64,000 nt of DNA from Biomphalaria glabrata (lineage: Eukaryota > Mollusca > Gastropoda > Planorbidae), in assembly GCF_947242115.1 (NCBI RefSeq), contig NC_074713.1, positions 7,995,501-8,059,500 on the forward strand, in the 5' to 3' direction. Below the pieces are notes generated by a model. The model was given only the letters and a program-made list of their open reading frames with translations, was not told the origin of the DNA and made no database searches. The position numbers and the translations under genes were made by a program. This document shows, piece by piece, positions 1-11,716 of the stretch. Positions within the stretch are counted from its first letter, which is position 1; every line of letters starts with the position of its first letter.

Positions 1-689
1 ATTATTTTTGTTTGTGTGTGTGTGTCTCAATGGTTCTAATAATTATGCTGTAAATCAACACATTTTCCATTTCTTAGAATAAATAAGGTATTCGTTTCTG
101 AATGCTTTAGATTAGAAGATAGGATTACTTGGCCAAGATTCTCAGTAAAATTGAAGATGCCGAAAATGTGAAGAAGAGGTGAACAACAGAATCAGGTGGA
201 CCTATCTTTAAAGGACAAGTCCAAAGTGCGATCCATAAGTGCGGATCCATGGGTACAAGATTTATTTTCAAAATGCAAAAGTCTTGACAAGACCAGGATG
301 TCAGGGCACTTTGACATAGTATTGGACCAGGCTTGGGCTTTTGTCGAGTGTACGTGCAGGACCTCCAGCTCATAATGGGAAAAAGGGGGGGGGGGGCATG
401 GGCTCGCCTGCTTCTCCAAAATATTGAGAACGTATCTCTGCCCCTTGCATCAGCTCCTACTTTCAGTTTGAAAAGGGAGAGGGGGATAGACAAGCTTTGA
501 ATAGGCCTACATAAAGTAGAAATAGATTCTAGTATTCGCTTTGTGTTCAAGACACCCTGGTAGCCAGCATTGTGTCTTTAAAAAAAAAAAGTTGTTAATC
601 ACTAACAGCTCTCAATGATTGGCATGTTCATTGTATTATTTGGAAATACTTTATTTTCTTTTGCCCCCTCCATTTAAAAAAAAAAAGGC

Positions 690-736
<47 letters not shown>

Positions 737-884
737 CGTTACATGTTCGCAATCAAAGCGTTGATAATGTTAGCACAAAATTATTGGTTTCAACATACCA
801 ACTTTTCCCAGACCATCTCGGTCTAATAAATAAAAAAAAAAAAAAAGAGGTCAGAGCTAGGCTAACACTGGGACAACTGAGCTA
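1..884. other. Non-coding left edge
   Basis: AT-rich sequence with a G run near 387-396 and several A runs. The reading frames here are short and lack any recognisable domain. On the plus strand a short open end (LAKILSKIEDAENVKKR then stop, about 129-171) could be the tail of an exon, but the sequence just upstream gives no clean in-frame acceptor. I therefore do not call a gene. Confidence 0.5.
693..733. repeat. (TA)n microsatellite
   Basis: Uninterrupted TA dinucleotide run of about 40 bases next to an A run. It also creates a low-complexity reading frame (IYIYIY), which is not a gene. Confidence 0.95.
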
Positions 885-1060
885 GCTCGCTACGAGTGGA
901 TTTGGCAGCGCACATTTCGTTGCAAACATTCAGTGTGCGAAGCTCGCCTAACGTCCTGTGTCAAGGAGGCACAGGCCAGTGAAGCAGCAAAGCGCGGGCA
1001 GACTGGCTTTGATAAAAGGGAGGCTAACACTAGTCAAGATGGCTGGCAAGGGGGGAAAAA
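885..1060. promoter_or_regulatory. CpG-rich patch, possible promoter or first exon
   Basis: This stretch is clearly richer in G, C and CpG than its surroundings (several GCG, CGC and ACG steps in under 200 bases), in a region that is otherwise about two thirds AT. It ends in a plus-strand ATG at about 1039 in a good context (caagATGGCTGGCAAG). The frame that follows (MAGKGGKNVLL...) stops after about 32 codons and matches no family I recognise. It could be a first exon or promoter of a gene outside the window, or an old processed copy. Support is only base composition and start context. Confidence 0.2.
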
Positions 1061-2670
1061 ATGTGTTGCTGCTATGGTGTGGAAAACAAGGGGAGGCAAT
1101 CAAAACGAATAAGACGAAAGCTAGTGCAACATTTTAAAATATTTATTATTTTTTGGATAAATATTGTAATAATGTATCAATGAACCAGTGTGTAAGTCCT
1201 GTACCGAGAGAGACAAACATTGCATTTATAGGACGTTGAGACCAAACAATAACATCAACAATAAATAGATTGCTTACGTTCCAAGTCAACAAAACAGTAA
1301 ACAATCGTTGCTGCCTTAGCGGTGAATCATGAGACGGACTAGTATTCCAACGAATGTCATATACCACGTGATCACCGGACATGACCAGCGAATACATTTG
1401 TCAAAAGATCTGGTTGGGGGGAAACAGAAATGCAATGGCCAAAGAAGAAATATATAATCACAATAAAAATTAATTGACATTGAATGGTGGTCCACTCAGA
1501 ACAAAGTGAATATAAAGAAATGACCAACTTCGCGTCAGCTATTTAGTGTCTAAGCTAATCAAGTTCATTTTCAAACTACCTCCAAACTTTCACTCAATGT
1601 TTACAGCTTTAAAAAAACAAATTGCATCTATTTGGCTAAACTTTGTCAGAATAGAATCAATTCATAACTAAGGCAAGGTTTTAATTTTTTTTCCAGGTCT
1701 TCTACTTAGGCAAATGCAGGCAAGGTTTTTCTATCACTTACCACATAAAGGTTTATCCACTTTAATAAGGCAAAAAATACGAATATGGGCACATTTTATG
1801 TTAAAATAGAATATGTGGGTCTCTATATAAAAAAATTTTTAACATCAATTTCTAACTGCACCGTACTACTATTCCCATCCAGTACACATCTTATCCAAAC
1901 CAACTTTCATCTCACCAATAACTTAGTAAAAACCATGTAGACTACTGTCTTACTGTGGGCACATAGGTATCTCATAGAAGAAACTAGGAAAGTCTAAAGT
2001 ACAATGTCAGGGTTTATTTGCATAATAACAGAACTCAGCATAAGACCAGGAGACAAACTGGTCTTGGTACATAATCTCACCAGTCAGGAAGCAAGACTAA
2101 AACAATGGTATTTGTGAACAACGTCAAACTCAGTCATGACATCAAAATATAGTGTTAACACTTTTTGTTTTTGGTCCATCTTTACATTTTTGCTTACACA
2201 CTATAACAAAACATTATATATAAATATATAGCAGTTGACATTGCCTTTCAGGACGTGGCCTTGATATAAATTAAAAAAAAAAATGAGTAATATGTTATAA
2301 ATTTTTTCAAACAATAAAATCAATTCACACATTTCATTATTTATTACATTCTTGGGCCATACTGAAATAAATAACTGTAGAAAAATCACAAATTCAAAGA
2401 ACATATGTAAGATACAGTTCATCAATATTGTTTTCTAAAAAGTTCCCTTTTTATTTTCTGATCAAAAGTGCCAAAACAAGCATGAAAAAAAAATGTATTA
2501 TCTGTAAATGCAAACATATTAATGAATTTTTATTTTTAAAATATTCCTTGTATTGAGCTGTTAATAATGTGTGATCATATCATGGATTTGTTCAAATTAT
2601 AAAATGACCTGTCAAACAGCACCATCTCATAAAAAAAAAAAAGAAAAACAAACCTCTTTCTAGGATTTCC

Positions 2671-2704
<34 letters not shown>

Positions 2705-5622
2705 AAAAAAAAAATGGAATGTTGAATAAAGCCTTACAAATGTCATCAATCTCATGCACCACTTGTCACTGAATAGTGTTTTCATGTATGTACAGCATCA
2801 TTATTTAGCAACAAATTCAAACATAAAAAAAAAAGTAAAAAAAAATTTGGTCATAATAGTCTTGTACATTTGTATTTGTTATAACTAGAGAATCTACCCA
2901 ACTTCCGTGTCAATTAGGCATCTTAAATACTTTCACCATCCTAACAATGTTTTTCTGATGCAGTGAGACTTAATAAGAAAAAAAAAAGTTATTTCTACAT
3001 TGTAAAAATATATGTATGTAGCTGCTATCTGTAGGTTAACACAGAAACATCATCAACTTAATAATCAGTGAGCAATTTATTTCCCCTAAATGCAAAAATT
3101 ACACTTTTGATTTTGCACAACAAAAAATCTTTGACATCCAAAGATCTCGCAAGCTTATTAAAAGGTACAAGTGACTAAGAAATGGATATATTTAACCCTT
3201 TTCTACTCCAAAGTCTGTCACATCTCATACACATTTTGGCATTGTGTTAATACCAAATTTACAGGAGGCTGTAAACCTTTAAACATAAATTCATTTTTTG
3301 TTTTGAGATTTCTGTGTAGAAAAATATATTAATAAGCTATATACAAATGCTGATTATGCATTCACACTTTTTTTTATTGTACATATTGTTAGCAACAGTT
3401 ACTCACAAATGTGACCGCTTGGCACTGACCAGCAATAAATGATATTTTACAAGAATGGAATAAAAGCTCTTTAAAATAATCTTTAAAAATTAGTCCCCAA
3501 TTGTTTATTTCACTTTGTCAGTAAAAATGTGTTATACCCTTAGCTGCACTATACAAATATTAATAACATATTTCTGTAGCCCTGGAAAACAAAATGTTAA
3601 TATTAAGTATACACATATTTCATACTTTACTTGAACAAAGCTACCACTGATCTACAAATATCTTGTTCTTATCTTATAAATTACAGATGTCCCTCCCAAG
3701 AAGACTATCAATATTTTGACTCCAAAATATTAAAATGAAAAAGATAATTAAAATAACGACCAGAATTTCACTATGACTAAATGTAAGGACAAATTCAGTT
3801 AGTCTTATCTTATCCACAGAAACGGTACCAGTCCTAACAAGAGTAATACTACTTGCTAAAAAAAAACATATAAGAGCAATAGATTTTATGTTAAAAAAAA
3901 CAACAACCAAAGTCTACAATATGCTCACAATTATATAAATTATCTGAATATTTGTTAACTTTATTTTTTTTTATGTGATTTATTAATATATATCTTTAAG
4001 ATTTACCTTTTTTTTATATAAAAAAAATACACTTTTCCAAAGTAAAGAAAAAATTTGGCAAGACTATCCAGCTGTCTTTAACAAATTTTTGCTAACAAAC
4101 TGATCTTATTGAATTAAGAACTATCAAATATATCTAATAATTATAAATGCACTAGTTATGAAGTGCCTCTAACTTGTATTTTTTTTTAAAGTGAATTCTC
4201 TTAACATCTTAATCCACACAAACTAAAATAATGATTAGATGATTTTGGACAATTATAAAAATTATGAAAAGGTTTAATAAATGCATAACATTAATAATTA
4301 GCACTTGCTGAGAATTACAAGTAAAAATAAATCTAGACAGCTACCAAAATTCATACAACTTTCAACAACAACATACTAAAAATGCATGCCTTTCTCACAA
4401 TTCATTTGTTTAAATATGTGCATATTATTTGAAGAAAATAATTTAGAAATGGGACTTTATGTACAGGAGAAGATAACGTGTACTGTATGCATGACCAATG
4501 GGCTGATACAGATCTCTAAGAATAGCAATTGAAGTGACTGAAAGACAAAGGTTTGCAGAGAAATAGAAACAGTGTTCTTAGAAGAGGAGAAGGAAAAAAA
4601 AAACTATTACAGTCACCCATTTGTGTGAATTACAACCTTCATTTGAATACAGAATCAGTTCAACTTAAATAGGACTTCAAGATTTTTCTAGTAATAGAAA
4701 CAGGTGTATAGTGGAGGCCTAGCTGTGAAAACCTTGAAAAGGAGTTAGAAACAAATAATTTAATTTGAATTAGATATAAATATGAGTGATCAGCAGAGAT
4801 ATATGAAATAATCACAGCCAAAGTATACAAGGGAGAAAATGCACATATGATTATGTATGTATGTTTTAAAGACATGAAAAAACTCAAGGTTCAGCTCCAG
4901 CATCCATGTCTCTGAAGAGCTTTGCGTAACAATTCTGTTATCTACATTTAATTTTGGAGACATAACAATACATGTATGTGAAAAGAAAAAGCTTTGTATT
5001 TTATTAATATATATGATTAATATGTATATCACACATTTAATGTATGAAACAGTAAAATAGTCATATTGCCTCTACTGAAGGAACACAATATCACAAGTCA
5101 TTGTGGTTGACAATATCTTCACAGTGTTGCCAAATTTATGGCGTTTTCACACCTCAATAGCACATTTTAAAAAATGTAAAAAAAAAAATTAAGTGTTTCT
5201 TTTTTACTTTCAAAGTTTTAAAAAATGTTTTAGATGAATATAAAGTTTATGTTGAATTTATACCTTTTTATCAAATTTAACTTTAAAAAATCTCACAGCA
5301 CAAGCATCATAGACTTAGTAACCACCTCAATGATATGGCAACATATAAATAATCATCAATTGCTAAGTTTCAACTGCTCTCCCTGAGGATCTTGACAGCT
5401 ACAAGTAATGGCATCATTTCTTTCCTTGGACCAATTCACTTTTGGTACACAGCTGTATTAAACTTGTTTTTAAGGCATACACAAATAATTTAACATAAGA
5501 GTCACTGACTTCAACAAGGCTAATGAAGACTTGTATACATACCAGGTCTGCACCCTACCATAAATTAAAGTGTAGGTCTTATTCAGAAGGCAAAAAAGAG
5601 CTGCTACACAACATGATAACAG
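1061..5622. other. AT-rich non-coding region, partly the likely 3' UTR of the SERTA gene
   Basis: About 4.5 kb with no recognisable coding exon on either strand. Many A and T runs are present, the largest near 2671-2714. The part nearest 5622 lies directly downstream of the SERTA-domain stop codon on the minus strand and should include its 3' UTR. Numerous minus-strand AATAAA hexamers occur, so the true cleavage site cannot be chosen from sequence alone. Confidence 0.5.
2671..2714. repeat. Poly(A) tract
   Basis: Nearly pure A run of about 40 bases with one interruption. On the minus strand this is a poly(T) tract. Confidence 0.95.
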
Positions 5623-6789
5623 TTAAAGGTTGACTAGCACTCTGACAAGACTGTTATCGTCTACGTTTGGCGGTGGTTGATCATTGCGGCAATAGCTGGA
5701 ACACTGACTGTTGGCGGTGGGAGTGCTGTCACATACAGTGGTACCAGAGCTTTGTAACGAGGAAGGCACATAGAATGACTGAGATGGTTGAGATGCTTGC
5801 TGTAAAGGTAAAGCTTGAACTAAATCTTCAAATGACATGTGCTTGGAGGAAACAGTCATGGCAAGGAGAATCTCTAGCTCAGACTCAGACAAATGTAAGC
5901 TGCCTAAAAGTTCATCATTTGAAGCAGTGCTGAGTCCTGAAAATGGCTGATTTGTGGTCGATAAATGGGCAGTGGATACTGGTTGAGACCCAGATGATGA
6001 TAGTTCTGTAAAACTGTTGTGGGATTCAAATAGTGATGTAAAAGACGGAAGAGGTGCACTAGACGTTTGGAATGCCAGTTCAGAGGCCAGTGAATCGAGT
6101 GAATCATTAGAGGGCTGTAGCGAGGCACTTGACAAAAAACAGTCAAGAACACTAGTGTCACAGGATGGGCTCCAAGGCCCAGAGTTATGCAATGGAGAGT
6201 TTTGATCTTGCCATGGGGTTTCTACATGCCTAGATAAGCTATGTGATTCCCAGTGAGTTGAATGGTGTTGAGAAGTGTTCAAACCTATTACACTGGTACA
6301 AGGTAGCAAGTCATGAACTATTTTCTCTTCTTCAACTCCCTCCATAACATTATCTTCAGCGTCCATATAAGATGGTATACTGGGCTCCAAAGGGGTAAGA
6401 TTAGCATACGACTGAGCTCCAGAAGATGTCCAGCCAAAAGAAGCAGATGTTTGTTGATCAATGGGTTGAGGGTCTAGCATAATATCAGTAAGCAATTCTG
6501 ACAAAGGAGGCAGACCTTCAAAGTGGCCAGGATCAACACTTAGATCCTCACTGTACTCCATCTGCTTTTCAGTCTTCATTTCTGCTGACAGATGTTTCAT
6601 AGTGTTTACAATGAGAACATTTCTGAGAAGTGGGACTTCGGTTCTTCTGCGAGGTGGACGAGCAGGATTTACATACCGCAGCTTTGAAGTGCACAAATCC
6701 ATAATGGATTGTTTGTCACAGATTTCTGCATCACCAAAGGACTCTGACCATTTTCGTTTTGCTGACAAAGTCGCCATGGGTGGCATCAT
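5623..6789 (-). CDS. SERTA domain-containing protein (SERTAD-like transcription coregulator)
   Basis: A single uninterrupted coding exon for 388 aa. Seen: a basic N-terminus (AKRKW at 10-14), then a SERTA-type block at about residues 26-72 with KQSIMDLCTSKL, EVPLL and RNVLIVNTMKHLSAEM. This follows the family pattern of a short helix ending in a KL pair, an E-P/L step and a VLI-N helix. The remainder is Ser/Thr/Pro-rich and acidic, with a hydrophobic acidic segment near the end (LSESELEILLAM) and a terminal SLVRVLVNL, as in family members with C-terminal activation motifs. SERTAD proteins act in the nucleus as coregulators of E2F/DP and other factors. The minus strand reads tttttttcag just before the first ATG, so an upstream 5' UTR exon is spliced on, possibly near 8901. 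Three in-frame ATGs lie within five codons. The third (M5, at 6777) has the best context (CCACCCATGG) and may be the real start. Which SERTAD paralogue it corresponds to is not resolvable here. Confidence 0.82.
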   Translation of the reverse strand: MMPPMATLSAKRKWSESFGDAEICDKQSIMDLCTSKLRYVNPARPPRRRTEVPLLRNVLIVNTMKHLSAEMKTEKQMEYSEDLSVDPGHFEGLPPLSELLTDIMLDPQPIDQQTSASFGWTSSGAQSYANLTPLEPSIPSYMDAEDNVMEGVEEEKIVHDLLPCTSVIGLNTSQHHSTHWESHSLSRHVETPWQDQNSPLHNSGPWSPSCDTSVLDCFLSSASLQPSNDSLDSLASELAFQTSSAPLPSFTSLFESHNSFTELSSSGSQPVSTAHLSTTNQPFSGLSTASNDELLGSLHLSESELEILLAMTVSSKHMSFEDLVQALPLQQASQPSQSFYVPSSLQSSGTTVCDSTPTANSQCSSYCRNDQPPPNVDDNSLVRVLVNL

Positions 6790-8900
6790 GCTGAAAAAAA
6801 AAAGGATTACAAGATATATACTTTTTTTTAATTAAAGCTATTTTGAAAGCAATAAATACAAAAGGGTTCACATGATCATGATCACAAATGCAATATTTGA
6901 AGAATTTGTACTACATAAAACATCAAATGAATCTTACTTGCGTGCTGTATTATTTTATAATATAAGAACAGCAGCTGCAGAAATGACATTGTGCCGAGTA
7001 ATTGAAAGTGCTTGCTGGACATGGTAATGTCTCGTAGACTTGTGTGGGTATAGATCTTTTCAATTTTAAGAATAAATCCCATTTGTGAATGCTAGGGGCA
7101 AGGCTAAGAAGTAAAAGAGTGTTTATGTCCATCTCTGATTTAATGATGATGATGTAAAAAAAATAGTCAAAAAGAATGAATTGATAGGGCATGTGAAGTG
7201 TGGATTTTTAATTAAACAGTTGAAATGCATAGAAAAAGTGTGAAACAGATTTAATATTATACTTATTACTAATAAAGTCCTGAATAGAATCTATAGATTT
7301 AACAAGATTTCACAAATTATAAAAGAAAAATAATAGATTATCTATAGAATAATAGATTGTATCATTTTTTGTTAATAAATGCCTGGCAATCCCAACAAAT
7401 TTGCCATATTAATTTAGATCTCTAATTTATATAACTTGTGACAATAATCATAGTGTAGGCATACCATTGTAATAAATAGTATTATAGGTGGATTAATAAA
7501 TGACACATATATCACACATATCAAGATATGTAGATGTTATACTAAAGTATAGATCATACTATACGAGTAATAATTTTGCTATTAGTATCTTAGAGTCTAG
7601 ATTCAAATGATAACTCAAGTGTCTAGTCAGTAGACTGTGTAGAGTCTAGTAACTCTAACTCTAGTAGCACAGTTTATTCTCTAGTCAAATTAATCACTAT
7701 TAATTATTGTCTTCTTTAGACAAGCAATCATATTTAGATATATTAAATATTAGTATAGTATAGCATACTATAGCATCTACTCAGTATAATCATATAATGA
7801 TCCCATCATAATCATGGATTCTAGATTAATCTAGATTATAGATCTATCTTAGTCTTGACTGCTATGGACTATGGAGCATTTATACAGCAAATCAAAATTG
7901 AACTATGACTATAGTAGTATAGTAATTAGTATAGACTATATGACTATAGTAGTCTATACTTCTTATATCGTGTGTATACGACTGTCACTATGACTTTAGG
8001 TAGAATATTATATCCTAGATCTAGATTCTAGATCTATCTTCTTATCTTTAAATCTAGACTCTAGAATACCATGAATAAATCTAATGATTCAACTGATTGG
8101 CATTAAAATAGATTTAAATTGTATGTATCTCATATTTAGCACATTTGAATAGCAGAGCATAGATCTAGATCTAAAACGTATTAAAAGATTGTTAGGTTTT
8201 GTAGCCATGGTACCCATGTCCCTGTTGACCCACTTTAAGTTGTCTGCTTTCCTCTCTACATGCTGTAAAATCCAAAGCAACTCGGTCCGAGTTAGCGCGA
8301 GACACGATCACGCTGTACGTAGGTGGTGGTTGGTTGCAAGGATTGGCTGCCGACTCGAATTTTCCAACTTGCAAGGGAGAAAAAAATCAATATCTGATGG
8401 CAATGATATTTAATAAATTCAATAGATCTAAATGTTAACACAAAATATTAATCTAAGTGGTCTTTGCTTTTATTGGTTTACACAATAGGATGTAGCGACT
8501 AATGCACTCTTCTTGTATTTAAAAACATTTTAGTATTTTTTTTAAAATTTAGGTCAACTAAGGCCAGTAAATCGTGGTGTACTGCTAAAATGAGGTTCGA
8601 AGATTTTCACAAAAAAACACATCATTCAGGTAGACTATAATGTTTAATAAAGATTTAAATCATGCACAAAAAGTAATAAATAAATAAGGCATCCTTCTTT
8701 GTCCAATTATAGATCTTGATCCAATCATTCATAAAGATTTAGAGAGCTACATTATTAAGATCTAATAACCCATTTTGCCCCAAATCCCCGATTCTTCTAA
8801 GTAAGCGAGTGACTTACTTGAATAAAGGCCAAGTTAGATCTACTGAATAAGATTGGAATTTGTTTTAGGATAGTTTGTGTTACAAAAATAATAAACTTAC
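6790..8900 (-). other. Probable intron of the SERTA gene
   Basis: The SERTA coding exon has a splice acceptor at its 5' edge, and the nearest strong minus-strand donor upstream is ATCTAAG/GTAAGT at about 8900. If these are joined, this 2.1-kb stretch is a 5' UTR intron. It contains the TCTAGA-rich tract. A more GC-rich island at about 8200-8370 (with several CpGs and an open but unrecognised frame on both strands) might be an alternative first exon. Confidence 0.4.
7590..8180. repeat. TCTAGA/AGATCT-rich degenerate tract
   Basis: Dense short words built from TCTAGA, AGATCT, ATAGAT, TAGTAT and their complements, with no fixed period. The tract resembles a decayed satellite or palindrome-rich simple repeat. 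A second tract of the same kind lies at 26840-27310. Confidence 0.6.
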
Positions 8901-9093
8901 CTTAGATACTCTTCAACATAAACAGATTTATAACATTGTTTAACACAACACACAAAATAAAATCGAACAAGAAATACTCCAAAATCAACACACAAAACTG
9001 TCGTTAGCCTTCCCTGTACTAAACATGAAAATCATCACTAAAAGATTGCTGACGTCAGAACGCGGACTACCTGAAAAGTCACAAGCCAATTGG
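8901..9093 (-). promoter_or_regulatory. Candidate 5' exon and promoter of the SERTA gene
   Basis: On the minus strand a strong donor (ATCTAAG/GTAAGT) marks the 3' edge of a possible non-coding first exon at about 8901. Upstream on that strand are a perfect CRE palindrome TGACGTCA at 9050-9057, a CpG-containing stretch (aacgcggac), and a CCAAT/ATTGG pair at 9086-9093. This grouping is typical of a TATA-less CRE/NF-Y promoter, and CREB control would suit a growth-responsive SERTAD gene. The exon, the start site and the link to the SERTA gene are inferred. Confidence 0.4.
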
Positions 9094-10554
9094 TGGAATA
9101 TCATTTGGGGTTAAAAAATAATTTGTAATTAATGCGACACAATTTGGCCGGTAAAAATAGTATTAATATATTTTTTTTTTCATACCTTGTAATAAAAATA
9201 GTTTACATAAAACCCTATAATAATTTTATTTCTTAAAAAATCACATTATTATTCACTTCTGACGAGATATGTTTTCCGGCTAGATAGACCTAGATTTAGA
9301 TAGTAATAATGGCTTACACTATCTTACACGACAAGTTTAATTTATAATATTTAAATTAACTTGAAATAAAAATTTAAAAAAAAATTTCATATTTAAAAAA
9401 AGTCTTTTGAGCTTAGCAATTTGAGTTTTGTTGAGAGAACGTACAGAGATGGGCAAATATATAAATTGTAGGCCTATATAACGTATATGATACTATTATT
9501 ATGCGTAGGTCTTTTGAAGTTACGTTTGTAATAGTAATATATATAAGATAAGATATAATATTATTATTAAAGTCTATTACTCTGCACCCTGGTATTAATC
9601 CTTTAAAAAAAAAAAGAATAAATCAGTGAGGGTGGCTTCTCCGTGGAACTAGAGAACCAATAAATCGCAGTTATAGCTTTTAAAATAGAGGGCCTATTAA
9701 TTTCCTCTCAAAAATTCTTTGAATAGTTTTAGCATATTCATGTGTGAGCTTAAAATTATATTGTGTGTGTGTGTGTTTGTGATTTCATGTATCAATTAAT
9801 AGATCTAGATCTATAGTATTCTATAGTATAATATATTTATAGGCCCCAACTAGCAACAGCGTCTGTTGATTATACAGATGCCCAACCTGTAAACTAAAGT
9901 CACATAAGAGGTTGCAATGGGAAAGGATTGCCTCTTGAGACGTAAAAATGCCACTCATGCTACAAGCACTACACACGCGACTGCGTCCCTATGATTTGTT
10001 CCCAGACTATATATATATATAAATTCAATAAATTAACGGGCTGCATTTTAACGATCTCCCAAACATAGCCTATTGTACCTTTTACTCCCCCTGACATAAA
10101 GTTTTGACTTAAATTGAATCGATTTGTTTTATACCCCCCCCCCCGGACACAACAAAAAGTTCTAGCTACGTACAATCTCTGAATTTAATATTGAAACATT
10201 TAATACAGCGGCTACTCTATGTTGCCTTTCTGATAGACGCAGCTCTTCTTTTGTGGTCTATTTATATTTATGTTTTATATTTAGAATGCGGCCTTTAGGG
10301 AAAATACCAAAAAATAAAATATAAAGATTTAATAGAAAATTTGCGTTTTTTTTCGAGAATATCGACGTCCGGGCTGCGAATATGTCAACACCGCGTATTA
10401 GCAAACACAATAGGTAAATGGAACCTGTGTACACAATTTCATGCGAATCCGTTTGATAGTTTATGAGACATCTTGATAGCCTACATAAGTAGGCCAATAT
10501 CAGTCAGTGAGTGGTATTTTGCGCCTATAGGCCTAATATAAATTACATTTTATT
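9094..10554. other. Intergenic AT-rich DNA
   Basis: No exon recognised. It contains a short TG run (about 9760-9776), a C run at 10136-10144 and one LINE remnant (entered separately). Confidence 0.5.
9846..9956 (+). mobile_element. LINE 3'-end fragment
   Basis: The sequence (ACAGATGCCCAACCTGT..., then AAGAGGTTGCAATGGGAAAGGATTGCCTC...GAGACGTAAAAATG) is clearly related to 56370-56470, the end of a LINE fragment on the plus strand. That makes this another degenerate copy of the same LINE 3' end. No reading frame is preserved. Confidence 0.5.
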
Positions 10555-11340
10555 CGTGTATTGGTTGCCTTCAGTCGTAAAGCGACTATTGCTCATCTCG
10601 TAATGCAGGATAAAATGAGAGCTTAAGCATTGGCTATGATCGCAACCATATCGCAGCAGTACCCCCTTCGAAAGGAATGACACATTCCCGATACTATTAG
10701 GTAATAGCAACGTCGTAGGGTCTACCAGAGTGCAGCGATATGTGCTACAAACTGCCTAAGATTCACCAGCTCCTGGTTTTATCGCAGGGTTGACTTCCGA
10801 AACTGTTCCCACGATTGTATTCATCCTCAAGGCAGCGGAGATTGGATTCAGTATACCCTCTCCCAAGTGATTATCTTTAAAGCAAGGCTAACGAGCCCTT
10901 CCTTTCCGAAACTTTCTGGTTTAGGCACCTACATTTACTCACTTTTGCCTTTACTTTAGTCAAATTGATCGTAGTGTGCAGTTCGAGGCATGATCCAATC
11001 TGACTAGAACGGACCTGACATCTTGAGACTCGGCACCAGTGCCGCCTAAGGCAAAGGCAACCTAGGGGCTCCGATTGGTGGGGGCCTAGCACAGGATTGA
11101 ACACAATTTTTTAGAGAAGAAATAGAGAAACTTGTCCTCAATGTTATTGTTAGAGTACACTAGGTTTTTAATAAATTGCGTTATTTTAGTTTTTTCGCTA
11201 TTTTTTTATTTATTTTTCTATTTCATTTGGGGCAATCAAATCCCCTATGCCAAGGACCTCCAATTATATAAGGCCGGCCCTGTCGGCACCAACAAGTTAA
11301 GAGGGCTTTTTCTGACAAGCCTGGATGGAGCTTAGCCAGT
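10555..11340. repeat. Unclassified repeat-like block, interrupted by a hAT-type element
   Basis: This block is noticeably less AT-rich than its neighbours and has a repeat-like texture (for example TTCAGTCGTAAAGCGACTATTGC near 10572). It has no intact reading frame and I cannot place it in a family. It is the host of the small element at 11038-11282. Confidence 0.3.
11038..11282. mobile_element. Small non-autonomous hAT-type element (MITE)
   Basis: The element is bounded by a perfect 8-bp direct repeat, TCGGCACC, at 11030-11037 and 11283-11290, the target-site size of hAT transposons. Its ends are imperfect inverted repeats: the left reads (C)AGTGCCGCCTAAGGC...CCTAGGGG, and the complement of the right reads CAGGGCCGGCCTTATA...GCATAGGGG. 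It is about 245 bp with no transposase, so it would have been moved by an enzyme made elsewhere. Confidence 0.75.
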
Positions 11341-11459
11341 TTGATGTGACTAGATGGTCATTGACTCATGTGTTTTGAAATTTTATTTTTCGAGTGAAGT
11401 TGAAGGATCAGCAACACAAACCCTTCGTCTTCCTAAATTGTAGGCCTACATTATCACAT

Positions 11460-11716
11460 GGGAGGCGCAGTGGCTGAGCGGTGAAGCGCTTGGCTTCAGA
11501 ACAGGGGGTCCCGGGTTCGAATTCTGGGATTTTTAATTCGGGATCTTTGGGTGCCTCTGAGTCAACCCAGCTCTAATGGGTACCTGACTTTATTTGGGAA
11601 AAGTAAAGGCGGTTGGTCGTTGTGCTGGCCTCGTTAACAGTGGGCCACAGAAACAGATGACCCTAACATCATCAATAGATCGCAAGGTCTGATACAGGGA
11701 CTTCACTTACTTTTAC
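11460..11716 (+). mobile_element. tRNA-derived SINE, family A
   Basis: A near full-length copy. The tRNA-like head (GGAGGCGCAGTGGCTGAGCG, with an A box, then a B box in GGGTTCGAATTC) is followed by a body with the blocks CTCTGAGTCAACCCAGCTC, TAATGGGTACCTGAC, AAAGGCGGTTGGTCG, GGGCCACAGAAACAGATGA and ATAGATCGCAAGGTCTG. About ten relatives of this SINE occur in the window on both strands. Confidence 0.85.

Noticed and set aside
125-550. Minus-strand open frame of 141 codons
   Set aside because: Serine/proline-rich low-similarity sequence across a G run, with no domain and no splice signals that fit.
1039-1137. ATGGCTGGCAAGGGGGGAAA resembling the start of a histone H2A-type gene
   Set aside because: Only the first few codons look similar; the following residues (NVLLLWCGKQ) do not match any histone and the frame soon stops.
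5667-6835. Plus-strand and second-frame minus-strand open frames over the SERTA exon
   Set aside because: They lie antisense or out of frame within a single clear 388-codon coding exon.
8089-8413. Overlapping open frames on both strands near a GC-richer island
   Set aside because: No recognisable protein; more likely a promoter or 5' UTR exon than coding sequence.
11460-11530. SINE heads considered as functional tRNA genes
   Set aside because: Only the A and B box regions are tRNA-like; the acceptor and anticodon stems do not fold, unlike the intact tRNA-Pro at 29842-29913.
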